A stretch of 64,000 bases of DNA from the NCBI RefSeq assembly GCF_024448935.1, contig NZ_JAMOIE010000005.1:1-64000 (forward strand). Reading direction: 5' to 3'. The DNA is from Stutzerimonas stutzeri. GTDB lineage: Bacteria; Pseudomonadota; Gammaproteobacteria; Pseudomonadales; Pseudomonadaceae. A program made the translations under genes and the position numbers. Shown here one piece after another: positions 1-9,468 of the stretch (position 1 is its first letter; each line of letters opens with the position of its first letter). Below the pieces are notes generated by a model that ran no database searches, was not told the DNA's origin, and saw only the letters and a program-made list of their open reading frames with translations.

Positions 1-1
1 T

Positions 2-250
2 CGTGCGCACCTCTACAACCCGCGCAATGTCGTGCCGGAATCGAAGATGCCTTCCTACCCCTGGCTGGTCGAGCACAGCCTCGACGGCAAGGACACCGCC
101 GACAAGATGGTTGCACTGCGCAGCGTTGGCGTGCCTTACACCGAAGAAGACATCGCCGGCGCTAAAGAAGCGGTCAAAGGCAAATCCGAAATGGATGCCC
201 TGGTCACCTACCTGCAAGTGCTCGGCACTGCACTCACCAACAAACGGTAA
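2..250 (+). CDS. ccoO: cbb3-type cytochrome c oxidase subunit II, C-terminal end (partial)
   Basis: The reading frame is open from base 2 to a TAA at 248-250 and gives the last 82 residues of CcoO, the membrane-anchored mono-haem cytochrome c subunit of the cbb3 terminal oxidase. The start and the haem-binding CxxCH lie before the window. The visible part has the typical C-terminal run ([11 protein letters not shown] at about residues 12-22 of the fragment, ending in [10 protein letters not shown]). The identity follows from this tail and from ccoQ and ccoP directly downstream. ccoQ begins only 6 bases after the stop, so the genes are co-transcribed. CcoO passes electrons from CcoP to the CcoN haem b centres at the inner membrane. 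Confidence 0.93.
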   Translation, partial: RAHLYNPRNVVPESKMPSYPWLVEHSLDGKDTADKMVALRSVGVPYTEEDIAGAKEAVKGKSEMDALVTYLQVLGTALTNKR

Positions 251-256
251 CGCACC

Positions 257-439
257 ATGGATATCGGGACTCTTCGCGGCCTGGGCACCATTCTTGTTTT
301 CGTCGCAATGATAGCCATCATCCTTTGGGCTTATAGCAGCAAGCGCAAGAAAAGCTTCGACGAAGCGGCCAACCTGCCCTTCGCGGACGAGCCCGACGTC
401 AACAAGCGTGATGAAGAAGCTTCCAGGAGTAAGAAATAA
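257..439 (+). CDS. ccoQ: cbb3-type cytochrome c oxidase subunit CcoQ
   Basis: Encodes 60 residues, the usual size for CcoQ/FixQ. One membrane segment (about residues 7-25) is followed by a basic stretch (SSKRKKS) and an acidic, polar cytoplasmic tail. It has no haem motif. In other proteobacteria CcoQ is a small assembly and stability subunit that helps CcoP associate with the CcoN-CcoO core. It lies 6 bases after ccoO, and its stop is immediately followed by the ccoP start with no gap, as expected for translationally linked subunits of a ccoNOQP operon. Confidence 0.93.
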   Translation: MDIGTLRGLGTILVFVAMIAIILWAYSSKRKKSFDEAANLPFADEPDVNKRDEEASRSKK

Positions 440-1357
440 ATGACCTCGTTTTGGAGTTGGTACATCACCCTGCTGAGTCTGGGGACCATCGCAGCCCTGG
501 TCTGGCTGCTGTTGGCGACTCGCAAGGGACAACGCCACGAAAGCACCGAAGAAACCGTCGGCCATTCCTATGATGGCATCGAGGAATACGACAATCCGCT
601 GCCGCGCTGGTGGTTCATGCTGTTCGTCGGCACCGTGATATTCGCCCTCGGCTATCTGGTCCTCTATCCGGGACTGGGTAACTGGAAGGGCATGCTGCCC
701 GGCTACGAAGGCGGCTGGACCCAAGTGAAGGAATGGCAGCGCGAAATGGACAAGGCGGACGAACAGTACGGTCCACTTTATGCCAAGTTCGCGGCGATGC
801 CGGTCGAAGAAGCCGCTCAGGATCCGCAAGCCCTGAAGATGGGCGGTCGCCTGTTCGCATCCAACTGCTCCGTCTGCCATGGCTCGGACGCCAAGGGCGC
901 CTACGGCTTCCCCAACCTGACGGACAACGACTGGCTGTGGGGCGGCGCCCCCGAGACCATCAAGACCACCATCATGGGCGGTCGTCAGGCAGCCATGCCT
1001 GCGTGGCGTGACGTGATCGGCGAAGACGGCATCCGCAATGTCGCCGGCTACGTTCGCAGCCTGTCCGGACGTGATACCCCCGAGGGTATCAACGTCGACA
1101 TTGAGCAGGGTCAAAAGATCTTCGCAGCCAACTGTGTAGCGTGCCATGGTCCAGAAGGCAAAGGCACTCAGGCCATGGGCGCGCCTAATTTGACCGACAA
1201 CGTCTGGCTTTACGGCTCGAGTTTCGGACAGATTCAGCAGACCCTGCGCTACGGTCGGAATGGCCGGATGCCAGCCCAGGAGCAGATCCTTGGCAACGAC
1301 AAGGTGCACCTGCTGGCCGCTTATGTGTATAGCCTCTCGCAGAAGTCGGAGGACTGA
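440..1357 (+). CDS. ccoP: cbb3-type cytochrome c oxidase subunit III, di-haem cytochrome c
   Basis: CcoP is the di-haem c subunit that takes electrons from periplasmic cytochromes or the bc1 complex into the high-affinity cbb3 oxidase. The 305-residue product has two membrane segments (about residues 5-25 and 57-77) and then a periplasmic part with two cytochrome c domains. The haem-binding motifs are CSVCH at residues 143-147 and CVACH at 232-236. Likely axial methionines lie in AAMPAW (about residue 189) and GRMPAQ (about residue 276). Length and layout match the family. The start abuts the ccoQ stop. It is the last structural gene of the oxidase operon; a hairpin follows and then the ccoGHIS assembly genes. 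Confidence 0.96.
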   Translation: MTSFWSWYITLLSLGTIAALVWLLLATRKGQRHESTEETVGHSYDGIEEYDNPLPRWWFMLFVGTVIFALGYLVLYPGLGNWKGMLPGYEGGWTQVKEWQREMDKADEQYGPLYAKFAAMPVEEAAQDPQALKMGGRLFASNCSVCHGSDAKGAYGFPNLTDNDWLWGGAPETIKTTIMGGRQAAMPAWRDVIGEDGIRNVAGYVRSLSGRDTPEGINVDIEQGQKIFAANCVACHGPEGKGTQAMGAPNLTDNVWLYGSSFGQIQQTLRYGRNGRMPAQEQILGNDKVHLLAAYVYSLSQKSED

Positions 1358-1371
1358 TCCAATCGGTCCAG

Positions 1372-1392
1372 GCTGCGACCCGAGGTCGCAGC
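1372..1392 (+). terminator. Hairpin between ccoP and ccoG
   Basis: A perfect 8-base-pair stem (GCTGCGAC, 1372-1379, with GTCGCAGC, 1385-1392) and a 5-base loop begins 14 bases after the ccoP stop. No T-run follows, so it may be a processing site or attenuator rather than a full terminator. A second, weaker inverted repeat (TCCCGG at 1440-1445 with CCGGGA at 1460-1465) lies before ccoG. Together they suggest that the oxidase genes and the ccoGHIS assembly genes are expressed at different levels. Confidence 0.5.
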
Positions 1393-1494
1393 GTGCTTCG
1401 ACTGACGAGGCGTACCATTCGCAGCAGGTAAGCAAAAGATCCCGGCCGGCACGTATCGACCGGGACACTCACCCTCCGCAGTGGTACGTATTCG

Positions 1495-2907
1495 ATGTCC
1501 GAGCAAATCCCCGTTCATGATGTAACCCCTCCTGCCAAGGTCGCCTCGTCTTCCGACCTTTACGCTGCTCGCGAAAAAATCTATACCCGCGCCTTCACCG
1601 GCCTGTTTCGCAATCTGCGACTCGTCGGCGGCGCGCTGCTGTTCGTTCTCTATTTCGGAACCGTGTGGCTGACCTGGAACGGTCGGCAAGCGGTTTGGTG
1701 GGACTTGCCAGAGCGCAAGTTCTACATCTTCGGCGCGACCTTCTGGCCACAGGACTTCATCCTGCTGTCGGCACTGCTGATCATTTGCGCATTCGGGCTG
1801 TTCTTCATCACCGTCTTCGCCGGGCGCGTCTGGTGTGGCTATACCTGTCCCCAAAGCGTGTTTACCTGGGTCTTCATGTGGGCGGAGAAGGTCACCGAGG
1901 GCGACCGAAACCAGCGCATGAAGCTCGACAAGGCACCTATGAGCGCAGACAAGTTTTTGCGTAAAGCGGCCAAGCATTCCATCTGGTTGGCGGTTTCCCT
2001 GGCGATCGGCATTACCTTTGTCGGCTATTTCACCCCGATCAGGGAACTGGTGCCTGATCTCGTGACGCTACAGGTGGGCGGCTGGGCGTTGTTCTGGGTG
2101 GGCTTCTTTACCCTCGCCACCTACGGTAATGCCGGCTATCTGCGCGAGCAGGTCTGTATCTACATGTGCCCGTACGCTCGTTTCCAGAGTGTGATGTTCG
2201 ACAAGGACACGCTGATCGTCTCCTACGACCCGCGTCGCGGCGAGCGTCGTGGCCCGCGGAAAAAGGATGCCGACTACAAAGCGATGGGCCTCGGTGATTG
2301 CATCGACTGCACCATGTGCGTGCAGGTCTGCCCCACCGGCATCGATATCCGCGACGGCCTGCAGATTGAATGCATTGGCTGCGCCGCCTGTATCGATGCC
2401 TGCGACACCATCATGGACAAGATGAATTACCCGCGTGGCCTGATCAGCTATACCACCGAGCACAATCTGTCCGGACAGAAAACCCATCTGATGCGGCCGC
2501 GGCTGATCGGTTATGCCGTTGCGCTGGCAGCGATGATGGGCGTGTTCGCCTATGCCGTCTCGGATCGCGCGCTGGTCAAGCTCGATGTTCTGAAGGACCG
2601 TGTTCTCTACCGAGAGAATGAGCAAGGACGGATCGAGAACGTTTATACGCTCAAGGTAATGAACAAGGCCCAAAATGAGCAAACCTTCATCATCGAAGCC
2701 GTTGGCCTGGAAGGCTTGCAATACGAGGGGCGCAACGAGATTCGTGCTGAGGCAGGCGAGCTGGTCACCGTTCCGGTGGAGCTCTCGGTCGCACCGGAAC
2801 AGCTGCCCTCGAGCACCAATGACATCGTCTTCCACATCAGATCGGCCGACGACCCCGCAATTGAAGACGAATCAGAGAGCCGCTTCATCGGCCCGAGCAT
2901 TCGCTGA
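1495..2907 (+). CDS. ccoG: Cytochrome c oxidase accessory protein CcoG (FixG/RdxA family)
   Basis: A 470-residue membrane iron-sulfur protein. CcoG is a cupric reductase of the inner membrane that supplies Cu(I) for maturation of cbb3 oxidase. Visible features are an N-terminal hydrophobic region with several membrane segments (about residues 40-60, 85-110, 160-185 and 195-215), the conserved CGYTCPQ motif near residue 119, and two ferredoxin-type clusters: C269, C272, C275, C279 (CIDCTMCVQVCP) and C293, C296, C299, C303. The C-terminal third is an Ig-like periplasmic domain (IG_FixG) after a last membrane segment at about 338-355. The ATG at 1495 has only a weak ribosome site. ccoH follows after 11 bases. 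Confidence 0.96.
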   Translation: MSEQIPVHDVTPPAKVASSSDLYAAREKIYTRAFTGLFRNLRLVGGALLFVLYFGTVWLTWNGRQAVWWDLPERKFYIFGATFWPQDFILLSALLIICAFGLFFITVFAGRVWCGYTCPQSVFTWVFMWAEKVTEGDRNQRMKLDKAPMSADKFLRKAAKHSIWLAVSLAIGITFVGYFTPIRELVPDLVTLQVGGWALFWVGFFTLATYGNAGYLREQVCIYMCPYARFQSVMFDKDTLIVSYDPRRGERRGPRKKDADYKAMGLGDCIDCTMCVQVCPTGIDIRDGLQIECIGCAACIDACDTIMDKMNYPRGLISYTTEHNLSGQKTHLMRPRLIGYAVALAAMMGVFAYAVSDRALVKLDVLKDRVLYRENEQGRIENVYTLKVMNKAQNEQTFIIEAVGLEGLQYEGRNEIRAEAGELVTVPVELSVAPEQLPSSTNDIVFHIRSADDPAIEDESESRFIGPSIR

Positions 2908-2918
2908 ACAGGTAGTAC

Positions 2919-3422
2919 ATGAGCCATTCCGAGCACGAAAACACCCGTTGGTATAAGCAGTTCTGGGCCTGGTTCGTCATTGGCATTCTGCTGATGTCGG
3001 TCATCCTCGGTACCTCGATGTTGACCATTGCGATCCGCAATGCCGATTCATTGGTCTCCGACAATTATTACGATGCGGGCAAGGGTATAAACCAGTCACT
3101 GGAACGCGAGAAGCTCGCTGAGCGCCTGCAAATGCAGGCGCAACTCAACCTCAACGACGAACGTGGACTCGCCGAACTCCAACTGAGCGGAGCGAGCCGC
3201 CCGCAACAGGTAATACTCAACCTGCTCTCCCCTACGCAGCCAGAACGCGACCGTCGTATCGTTCTACAGCCCCAGGGTGATGGGTTCTATCAGGGACAGA
3301 TGCAGGAGCCAGTCACCGGCAGACGTTTCGTTGAGCTGCTCGGCCGAGAGGGCGACCAGGATTGGCGACTGTTCGAGGAAAAGGAAATCGCAAGCGGTCA
3401 GACGATCGATCTGAGCTACTGA
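2919..3422 (+). CDS. ccoH: cbb3 oxidase assembly protein CcoH (FixH family)
   Basis: 167 residues with one membrane segment (about residues 17-40) and a periplasmic C-terminal domain of the FixH type. FixH/CcoH is required for stable assembly of the oxidase and contacts the CcoN-containing complex; its exact biochemical role is not settled. The residues after the membrane helix ([12 protein letters not shown]) are typical of the family. The gene lies 11 bases after ccoG and 7 bases before ccoI, in the normal ccoGHIS order. Confidence 0.92.
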   Translation: MSHSEHENTRWYKQFWAWFVIGILLMSVILGTSMLTIAIRNADSLVSDNYYDAGKGINQSLEREKLAERLQMQAQLNLNDERGLAELQLSGASRPQQVILNLLSPTQPERDRRIVLQPQGDGFYQGQMQEPVTGRRFVELLGREGDQDWRLFEEKEIASGQTIDLSY

Positions 3423-3429
3423 TCGAACG

Positions 3430-5859
3430 ATGGCAAGCCCCATTCCCTGCTACCACTGCGGGCTGCCAGTACCTGCTGGCAGTGCATATCACGCCCGCGT
3501 GCTGAACGAGCAGCGGGCGCTATGCTGTCCCGGCTGCCAGGCGGTCGCAGAAGCGATCGTCCAAGGCGGTCTGGAAAGCTACTATTCGCATCGCAGCGAT
3601 GCATCTATCAACCCAGATACCCTGCCACAGGCACTCACCGAAGAGTTGGAGCTGTACGATCGCAAGGACGTGCAAGCGCCATTCGTTCGCCATGAAGGTG
3701 AGCTGGCCGATGCCTCACTGATGATTGAAGGCATCAGCTGTGCCGCTTGCGGTTGGTTGATCGAAAAACATTTGCGCCGGCTCGACGGGATTTCGGAAGC
3801 CAGCCTGAACCTTTCCAACCATCGCCTGCGGGTGCGCTGGGATGACGCCGCCTTGCCGCTCAGCGAATTGCTCGCCGAGCTTCGTCGTATCGGCTATGCC
3901 GCTCATCCCTATCAAGCTGACCAGGCGGCGGAGCGGCTTGCTCAGGAGAACCGACGCAGCATGCGCCAACTCGGCGTAGCCGGCTTGCTGTGGATGCAGG
4001 TAATGATGGCGACCATGGCCACCTGGCCCGAATTCAACATCGACCTCTCGCCAGGCATGGACAGCATTCTTCGCTGGACCGCTCTGCTGCTGACCACGCC
4101 GATCGTCTTCTATTGCTGCACCGATTTCTTCAAAGGTGCACTGCGTGATCTACGCACCCGCCATCTGACCATGGACGTTTCTGTTTCGCTGGCGATTGGT
4201 GGCGCCTATGTCGCGGGTATCTGGTCGACGGTCACCGGTCAGGGCGAGCTGTATTTCGATGCGGTGGGCATGTTCGCCCTGTTTCTTCTGGCCGGACGCT
4301 TTCTCGAGCGCCGCGCGCGGGAACGCACCGCTGCGGCGACCGCACAGCTGGTGAATCTGCTGCCGGCTTCTTGCCTGAAATTGGCCGACAATGGCCAGAC
4401 TGCACGGATTCTGCTTCGAGAGTTGCAACTCGGCGATCGAGTGCTGGTTCAACCCGGCGCGCTAATCCCGGCCGATGGTCGTATCCTCAGTGGACAATCG
4501 AGCGTCGATGAATCGGTCCTCACCGGCGAGTACCTGCCGCAGGCTCGAATCGTTGGCGATGCCGTCACTGCGGGAACCCTAAACGTCGAAGGCGCCCTGA
4601 CCGTAGAGGTGCAGGCGCTCGGCGACAATACTCGGCTTTCCGCGATTGTCGGCCTGCTGGAACGCGCCCAGTCGGACAAACCGCGCCTGGCCGAGCTGGC
4701 CGACCGGGTCGCGCAGTGGTTCCTGGTGATCGTACTGCTGACTGCCGCTGTGGTTGGCATTGTATGGTGGCAGATCGACCCGCAACGCGCGTTCTGGATC
4801 GTTCTTGCCTTGCTGGTGGCCACCTGCCCCTGTGCTTTGTCGCTGGCTACACCGACCGCCTTGACCACCGCCACTGGCACGCTGCACAAGCTTGGCTTGT
4901 TGCTCACTCGGGGCCATGTGCTGGAAGGCCTCACTCACATCGACACGGTGATTTTCGACAAGACCGGAACCCTGACCGAAGGTCGCCTGACCCTGAGTGA
5001 GGTGCGGCCACTGGCTGAGCTGGATGCCAATGCCTGTCTGGAGTTGGCCGCAGCCCTGGAAAACCGCTCCGAGCATCCGATTGCCCGGGCGTTCGGCCGA
5101 GCGCCCCGGGCAGCCGAAGCCGTAAACAGCATTCCCGGCCTGGGTCTACAAGGTTCGGTCGGGGAACGTACGCTACGTATCGGTCAGCCCGATTTCGTAG
5201 CGAATGGCTATGCCGGCGCAGCGCCCGAGATTCCCGGCAAAGAGGGCCAATGGTTGCTGTTGGGCGATACTCAGGGGCCTCTGGCGTGGCTGGTGCTCAA
5301 CGACCGCTTGCGTGATGACGCGCCGGCTCTGCTGCAAGCGTGCAAATCCCGTGGCTGGAAAACGGTTCTGTTGTCCGGCGACAGTTCGCCGATGGTAGGC
5401 GAAATCGCCCGGCGGCTCGGCATCGAAGATGCGCACGGCGGCATGACCCCAACCGACAAACTAACTCACCTGCAGCACCTGCAAGCCAAAGGTCGGCGCG
5501 TGCTGATGCTTGGTGATGGCGTCAACGATGCTCCAGTCCTCGCGGCTGCCGACATCAGCGTGGCCATGGGTTCGGCCACCGATCTTGCCAAGACAAGCGC
5601 TGACGCCGTCCTGCTCAGCAACCGTCTCGACAGCCTGGTGCAGGCATTCAGCGTGGCGCGCCGCAGCCGCCATATCATCATCGAAAATCTGACCTGGGCG
5701 AGTCTGTACAACGGCTTGATCTTGCCATTCGCGGCTATCGGCTGGGTAACACCGCTGTGGGCGGCACTGGGCATGTCTGCCAGTTCGCTGCTGGTGGTGC
5801 TGAACGCGTTGCGGCTGAGCCGACTGCCGAGTCAGCGGCGACCCGACAGTCTGTCCTGA
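3430..5859 (+). CDS. ccoI: Copper-exporting P1B-type ATPase CcoI (FixI), for cbb3 assembly
   Basis: An 809-residue heavy-metal P-type ATPase. Domains in order: an N-terminal cysteine-rich region (CYHCGLP; CCPGCQ near residue 35), a heavy-metal-associated domain with GISCAACGW at about residues 101-109, eight membrane helices with the transport motif CPC at 466-468, the phosphorylation site DKTGT starting at D510, and the hinge GDGVNDAP near residue 697. CcoI-type pumps move Cu(I) slowly out of the cytoplasm for insertion into the cbb3 active site, unlike CopA-type detoxification pumps. Its place between ccoH and ccoS supports that assignment over CopA. Confidence 0.95.
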   Translation: MASPIPCYHCGLPVPAGSAYHARVLNEQRALCCPGCQAVAEAIVQGGLESYYSHRSDASINPDTLPQALTEELELYDRKDVQAPFVRHEGELADASLMIEGISCAACGWLIEKHLRRLDGISEASLNLSNHRLRVRWDDAALPLSELLAELRRIGYAAHPYQADQAAERLAQENRRSMRQLGVAGLLWMQVMMATMATWPEFNIDLSPGMDSILRWTALLLTTPIVFYCCTDFFKGALRDLRTRHLTMDVSVSLAIGGAYVAGIWSTVTGQGELYFDAVGMFALFLLAGRFLERRARERTAAATAQLVNLLPASCLKLADNGQTARILLRELQLGDRVLVQPGALIPADGRILSGQSSVDESVLTGEYLPQARIVGDAVTAGTLNVEGALTVEVQALGDNTRLSAIVGLLERAQSDKPRLAELADRVAQWFLVIVLLTAAVVGIVWWQIDPQRAFWIVLALLVATCPCALSLATPTALTTATGTLHKLGLLLTRGHVLEGLTHIDTVIFDKTGTLTEGRLTLSEVRPLAELDANACLELAAALENRSEHPIARAFGRAPRAAEAVNSIPGLGLQGSVGERTLRIGQPDFVANGYAGAAPEIPGKEGQWLLLGDTQGPLAWLVLNDRLRDDAPALLQACKSRGWKTVLLSGDSSPMVGEIARRLGIEDAHGGMTPTDKLTHLQHLQAKGRRVLMLGDGVNDAPVLAAADISVAMGSATDLAKTSADAVLLSNRLDSLVQAFSVARRSRHIIIENLTWASLYNGLILPFAAIGWVTPLWAALGMSASSLLVVLNALRLSRLPSQRRPDSLS

Positions 5860-5885
5860 CTGGCGTACGATAGGAGCGCGCCTAG

Positions 5886-5934
5886 TCGGGCTCGCCTTGA
5901 CCCATCGTTGTCGGGCTCGCCTTGACCCATCGTT
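5886..5934 (+). repeat. Tandem 25-base direct duplication before ccoS
   Basis: Two adjacent copies of a 25-base unit (5886-5910 and 5911-5935) agree at 24 of 25 positions, differing only in the last base. They fill the short gap between the ccoI stop (5859) and the ccoS ribosome site (5937-5942). Each copy contains GGGCTCGCCTTGACCC. It looks like a recent slippage duplication and leaves the ccoS start intact. Confidence 0.9.
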
Positions 5935-5947
5935 ACAGGAGGCATCT

Positions 5948-6157
5948 TTGGCTGCACTTTACATTTTGATCCCCGTCGCCGTGGTTCTGGTTGCGTTGGC
6001 CATTTGGGTCTTTTTCTGGGCCGTCGACAGCGGCCAGTACGATGACCTGGACGGCCCCGCCCATAGCATCCTTTTCGACGAAGAAGATCCCAAGCACCGG
6101 GCAGGCATTGAGCAGGCAGACAAGCGTCGCGACGAAGGGAATCCCGATCGTGAATGA
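5948..6157 (+). CDS. ccoS: cbb3 oxidase maturation protein CcoS
   Basis: 69 residues if translation begins at the TTG at 5948. That start is chosen because a strong ribosome site (AGGAGG, 5937-5942) sits 5 bases upstream and because the product then begins MAALYILIPVAVV, as CcoS proteins do. One membrane segment (about residues 4-24) is followed by VDSGQYDDLDGPA, a family hallmark, and a charged tail. CcoS is needed for incorporation of the haem b and copper cofactors into the cbb3 core. An in-frame ATG at about 5897 would add 17 residues encoded inside the tandem repeat and is unlikely. The 3' end overlaps the next gene by 8 bases. Confidence 0.92.
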   Translation: MAALYILIPVAVVLVALAIWVFFWAVDSGQYDDLDGPAHSILFDEEDPKHRAGIEQADKRRDEGNPDRE

Positions 6158-6884
6158 ATTGTTGCCACTGCTGATATCGGCTCTGGTGCTCGGCCTGCTT
6201 GGTGGAGGCCACTGTTTAGGTATGTGCGGTGGTTTGATGGGTGCCCTGACCATGGCTATTCCTGCTGCGCAACGCGGCAAACGCCTGCGCCTGCTCGTGG
6301 CTTATAACCTGGGAAGAGTACTGAGCTACACCTTTGCCGGTCTGCTGATCGGACTGGCCGGTTGGGCCGTTGCCAACAGCCCTGCCGCGATGGCATTGCG
6401 GATTCTAGCCGCACTGCTGCTGATCAGTATGGGCTTGTATCTAGCCGGCTGGTGGGCAGGCCTGACCCGTGTCGAAACGATTGGACGAGGCCTTTGGCGC
6501 CATATCCAACCATTTGCCAGTCGGCTGATGCCGGTTAAGAATGTTCCACGAGCCTTGTTGCTCGGCGCTCTCTGGGGTTGGCTGCCGTGCGGCCTTGTCT
6601 ACAGCACCTTGCTATGGGCGGCGAGCCAGGGCGATGCGCTGGACAGCGCCCTGTTGATGCTGGCATTCGGCATCGGCACCTGGCCCGTGCTTCTGGCAAC
6701 CGGCCTGGCTGCCGAACGACTTACCGCAGTGCTGCGTAAACGCGGCGTGCGAATGCTCGGCGGTGTCACCGTGATCCTTTTTGGCCTTTGGACGCTTCCA
6801 GGCCCTCATCAGCAATGGCTGATGGGCCCTGGCCATGTCGGCGGTGCGTCCCTGCAGCAAGCGCCCCCGCACGTTCATCAGTGA
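6150..6884 (+). CDS. SafE/TauE-family (DsbD-like) membrane protein
   Basis: 244 residues from the GTG at 6150, which overlaps the end of ccoS by 8 bases; the frame is open further upstream but that part lies inside ccoS. The product is nearly all membrane, with about six helices. It has the family motif GGGHCLGMCGGLMGAL at residues 17-32 and a second conserved block GALWGWLPCGLVYSTL at about 139-154. The cysteines in these two blocks are typical of proteins annotated as sulfite exporter TauE/SafE or urease accessory UreH-like, which sit next to ccoS in many proteobacteria. Its linkage suggests a role in copper or thiol handling for cbb3 assembly, but that is inference. Confidence 0.85.
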   Translation: MNELLPLLISALVLGLLGGGHCLGMCGGLMGALTMAIPAAQRGKRLRLLVAYNLGRVLSYTFAGLLIGLAGWAVANSPAAMALRILAALLLISMGLYLAGWWAGLTRVETIGRGLWRHIQPFASRLMPVKNVPRALLLGALWGWLPCGLVYSTLLWAASQGDALDSALLMLAFGIGTWPVLLATGLAAERLTAVLRKRGVRMLGGVTVILFGLWTLPGPHQQWLMGPGHVGGASLQQAPPHVHQ

Positions 6885-6943
6885 AATGCCGCTGACCGAG
6901 AGAGCCACCGAAACGCCGGCTTCCGTTCACGCCTGCATTTCGC

Positions 6944-7771
6944 TCAGGGCTCTTTCGGCAGCTGGCGCTTGTGCGCCGACTTATCGTAGGTGTCGATGAT
7001 GATGCGAGCCGCCTCGTCAGGTACCGTTCGGCCTTGCAGAAAGGCATCGATATTTTGATAGCTCACCCCATGAGCATCTTCGTCCGGCTTGCCGGGTGAA
7101 AGCTCTTCGAGATCGGCAGTGGGGACTTTCCTTACCAGCTGTTCAGGCGCACCCAATGCAGCGGCCAGCTCACGGACCTGATGCTTGACCAAACCGGCCA
7201 GCGGCGTCAGGTCGCAAGCCCCATCGCCAAATTTGGTAAAGAACCCCATCACCGCTTCGGCGGCATGATCGGTGCCGATAACCAGCCCCTGCCTAGCATT
7301 GGCAATGGTGTACTGCGCCACCATGCGCATCCGCGCCTTGGTGTTACCGACCACGAAATCGCGCATTTCCGGCGTCAAGTCATCAAGCGCCTCGGTCGCT
7401 CGCGTCAAGCCTTGCACGGCGGCACCGATGTTGACCGTATGGCACTCGTCCGGCTTGATCGAATCGACCGCAAGCTGCGCTTCGTCTTCGTCATGCTGAA
7501 CCTGATAGGGTAGCCGGACAGCAATGAATCGGTAGTCATCGCCCTCGCCCGCTTCGCGCATGCCTTCGACTGCACGCTGCGCGAGCAAGCCAGCGGTGGT
7601 CGAATCGACACCCCCGCTGATTCCCAGCACCAGCGTCTTGAGACCGGACTCACGCAGACATTGCTGGATGAAGGCGACTCGCCGATCAATCTCGGCCTGT
7701 ATCGCGGCTGCCCCATCGAAAGGGGCGCAAACGTTAAGCGCAGCAGCGATTTCTTGCTGACGAGGATGCAT
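6944..7771 (-). CDS. nadE: Ammonia-dependent NAD+ synthetase
   Basis: 275 residues from the ATG at 7771; the frame continues upstream but that part runs into the hemN promoter region. NadE adenylates nicotinic acid adenine dinucleotide and amidates it with ammonia to give NAD+. The P-loop typical of N-type ATP pyrophosphatases is present ([12 protein letters not shown], about residues 45-56), as are [23 protein letters not shown]-type sequence and the [10 protein letters not shown] block. There is no glutaminase domain, so it is the ammonia-dependent type. The gene is convergent with the cco operon and divergent from hemN. It has no evident functional link to the low-oxygen genes on either side. 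Confidence 0.95.
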   Translation of the reverse strand: MHPRQQEIAAALNVCAPFDGAAAIQAEIDRRVAFIQQCLRESGLKTLVLGISGGVDSTTAGLLAQRAVEGMREAGEGDDYRFIAVRLPYQVQHDEDEAQLAVDSIKPDECHTVNIGAAVQGLTRATEALDDLTPEMRDFVVGNTKARMRMVAQYTIANARQGLVIGTDHAAEAVMGFFTKFGDGACDLTPLAGLVKHQVRELAAALGAPEQLVRKVPTADLEELSPGKPDEDAHGVSYQNIDAFLQGRTVPDEAARIIIDTYDKSAHKRQLPKEP

Positions 7772-7891
7772 GGGTTTCTCCTTGCAGTTGATAAGACGGG
7801 AACGACGGTAGCTAATCCGACCATAATTCAGCGAATAAATCTCCTTCTGCGTACCGCCGGTCTCGGGCGCCGCAACAGGCTCTGGACTCGC

Positions 7892-7933
7892 TTGATACAG
7901 GTCAAGTCTAAACAGCGAAAGCCGCCCTAGAAT
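7892..7933 (+). promoter_or_regulatory. Anr/FNR-type promoter of hemN
   Basis: An FNR/Anr box TTGAT-ACAG-GTCAA at 7892-7905 matches the consensus TTGAT-N4-ATCAA at 9 of 10 fixed positions. A good -10 (TAGAAT, 7928-7933) follows, which predicts transcription starting near 7940. The box centre (7898.5) then lies at about -41.5, the standard class II activator position. hemN begins at 7962. The arrangement strongly suggests activation by Anr, encoded by the second gene downstream. Confidence 0.8.
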
Positions 7934-7961
7934 CCGGTTACCGCAGTCAACCCGAGACCGT

Positions 7962-9362
7962 ATGATGCTCGACGCCATTCGCTGGGATGCCGACCTGGTT
8001 CATCATTACGATCAGGACGGGTCGCGCTGTAGCGCTTATCCAACGCCCCTTCAGTTCAACTGCAAGCTGGGCTCATTCGACCTGTTGCATGCACTGCGCA
8101 GCAGCCGCCAAGCGGCCAGGCCGCTGTCACTGTACGTCCACCTGCCGCTTTGTGCGGACATCTGCTCTCACTGCCAATGCGACAAGATCATCGCCAAGGA
8201 TCGTGGGCGGGCATTGCCATACCTTACCCGACTGGAAAAAGAAATCGAGCTGATCGGCTGCCACCTCAGCCCGGAACAGGTTGTGCAGCAACTGCAGTTC
8301 GGCGGTGGCACGCCGACCTTACTCGGCCATGCCGAGCTGCGTAGATTAATGAGTCATTTGCGTAAGCACTTCAATCTGCAGAATGACGATCATGGCGATT
8401 TCAGCATCGATATCGATCCACGCGAAGCGGACTGGCCAATGATGGGGCTATTGCGGGAGCTTGGGTTCAATCGCATCAATATCGGCCTGCAGGATCTTGA
8501 CCCCGATGTGCAGCGAGCCAACCGCACGCAGACGATGAAACAGACACAGACGGTTATCGAGGCTGCCCGAACCCTGCAGTTCCGTTCAATACGGATCGAT
8601 CTAACCTACGGTTCACCACTGCAAACACCCGAGCGGTTTGCTCACACGATGGCCGACGTGATTGCCCTGCAGCCGGAGCGCGTATCAGTTTCCAGCTATG
8701 CGCATCTACCGGAACGGTACATGGCGCAGAGAAAGATCAACCCCGCAGAGCTACCCACCCGACCGGACACGCTGACAATGCTGACAATGCTGACAATGCT
8801 GCAACACAGCGTGGAGCAGCTGACTCGCGCCGGCTATCGCTATATCGGTATGGATCTTTTCGCCCTGCCTGACGATGAGCTCGCAATGGCCCAGGAGGAT
8901 GGCGCACTTCAGCACGGTTTCCATGGCTATACGACTCATGGGCATTGCGATCTGGTCGGCCTGGGCGTTTCAGCGATCAGCCAGATCGGCGATCTGTACT
9001 GCCAGAACAACGGCGACATTACTCTCTACCAGCAGTCGCTGGAACAAGGTCAGCTCGCCACGATCCGCGGCCTGCGATGCAATGAGGACGACCGGATCCG
9101 GCGCTACACAATCCAGGCATTATTCTGTAATTTCGAGCTGCGTTTCGATGAGATTGAAAGCATCTTCGGGGTCAGCTTCAAGAGCTATTTCGAGCAAACC
9201 TGGCCGGCTTTGGAGCAGATGGCTGCCGACGGGCTGATCCAACTGAATGCAGACGCGATGACCATTCTGCCGGCCGGACGGCTGGTTGCGCATGCAGTCT
9301 GCATGCAGTTCGACCACCGCTTGCCGCCCCAGCCTGCCTCGCGGTTTTCCCAGGCTATGTGA
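7962..9362 (+). CDS. hemN: Oxygen-independent coproporphyrinogen III oxidase (radical SAM)
   Basis: 466 residues. HemN converts coproporphyrinogen III to protoporphyrinogen IX without oxygen, in the cytoplasm. The radical-SAM cluster motif is C64-x3-C68-x2-C71-x-C73 ([10 protein letters not shown]), and FGGGTPT follows at about residues 111-117. Two oddities are visible. Residues 271-279 are LTM repeated three times, encoded by a triple 9-base repeat. The conserved GMDHFA segment reads GMDLFA here (about residue 298). The C-terminal HemN domain is complete but diverges from typical copies. ATG codons lie at 7962 and 7965 and either may be used. The promoter carries an Anr box. anr follows on the same strand after 106 bases. 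Confidence 0.93.
   Translation: MMLDAIRWDADLVHHYDQDGSRCSAYPTPLQFNCKLGSFDLLHALRSSRQAARPLSLYVHLPLCADICSHCQCDKIIAKDRGRALPYLTRLEKEIELIGCHLSPEQVVQQLQFGGGTPTLLGHAELRRLMSHLRKHFNLQNDDHGDFSIDIDPREADWPMMGLLRELGFNRINIGLQDLDPDVQRANRTQTMKQTQTVIEAARTLQFRSIRIDLTYGSPLQTPERFAHTMADVIALQPERVSVSSYAHLPERYMAQRKINPAELPTRPDTLTMLTMLTMLQHSVEQLTRAGYRYIGMDLFALPDDELAMAQEDGALQHGFHGYTTHGHCDLVGLGVSAISQIGDLYCQNNGDITLYQQSLEQGQLATIRGLRCNEDDRIRRYTIQALFCNFELRFDEIESIFGVSFKSYFEQTWPALEQMAADGLIQLNADAMTILPAGRLVAHAVCMQFDHRLPPQPASRFSQAM
8772..8798 (+). repeat. Three tandem 9-base repeats inside hemN
   Basis: CTGACAATG occurs three times in a row (8772-8780, 8781-8789, 8790-8798), in frame with hemN, and encodes Leu-Thr-Met three times. 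The unit length is a multiple of three, so copy number can change without breaking the frame. Confidence 0.95.
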
Positions 9363-9468
9363 GTAAATACCACGAGTCGACGACCGCACTGCGACCCTTG
9401 TACCGATTGGCCTAATGTGCCTGCGTGAGTTAGTCTTGCGGCACCGTAAGGTTTATCAGGATCCCGCA

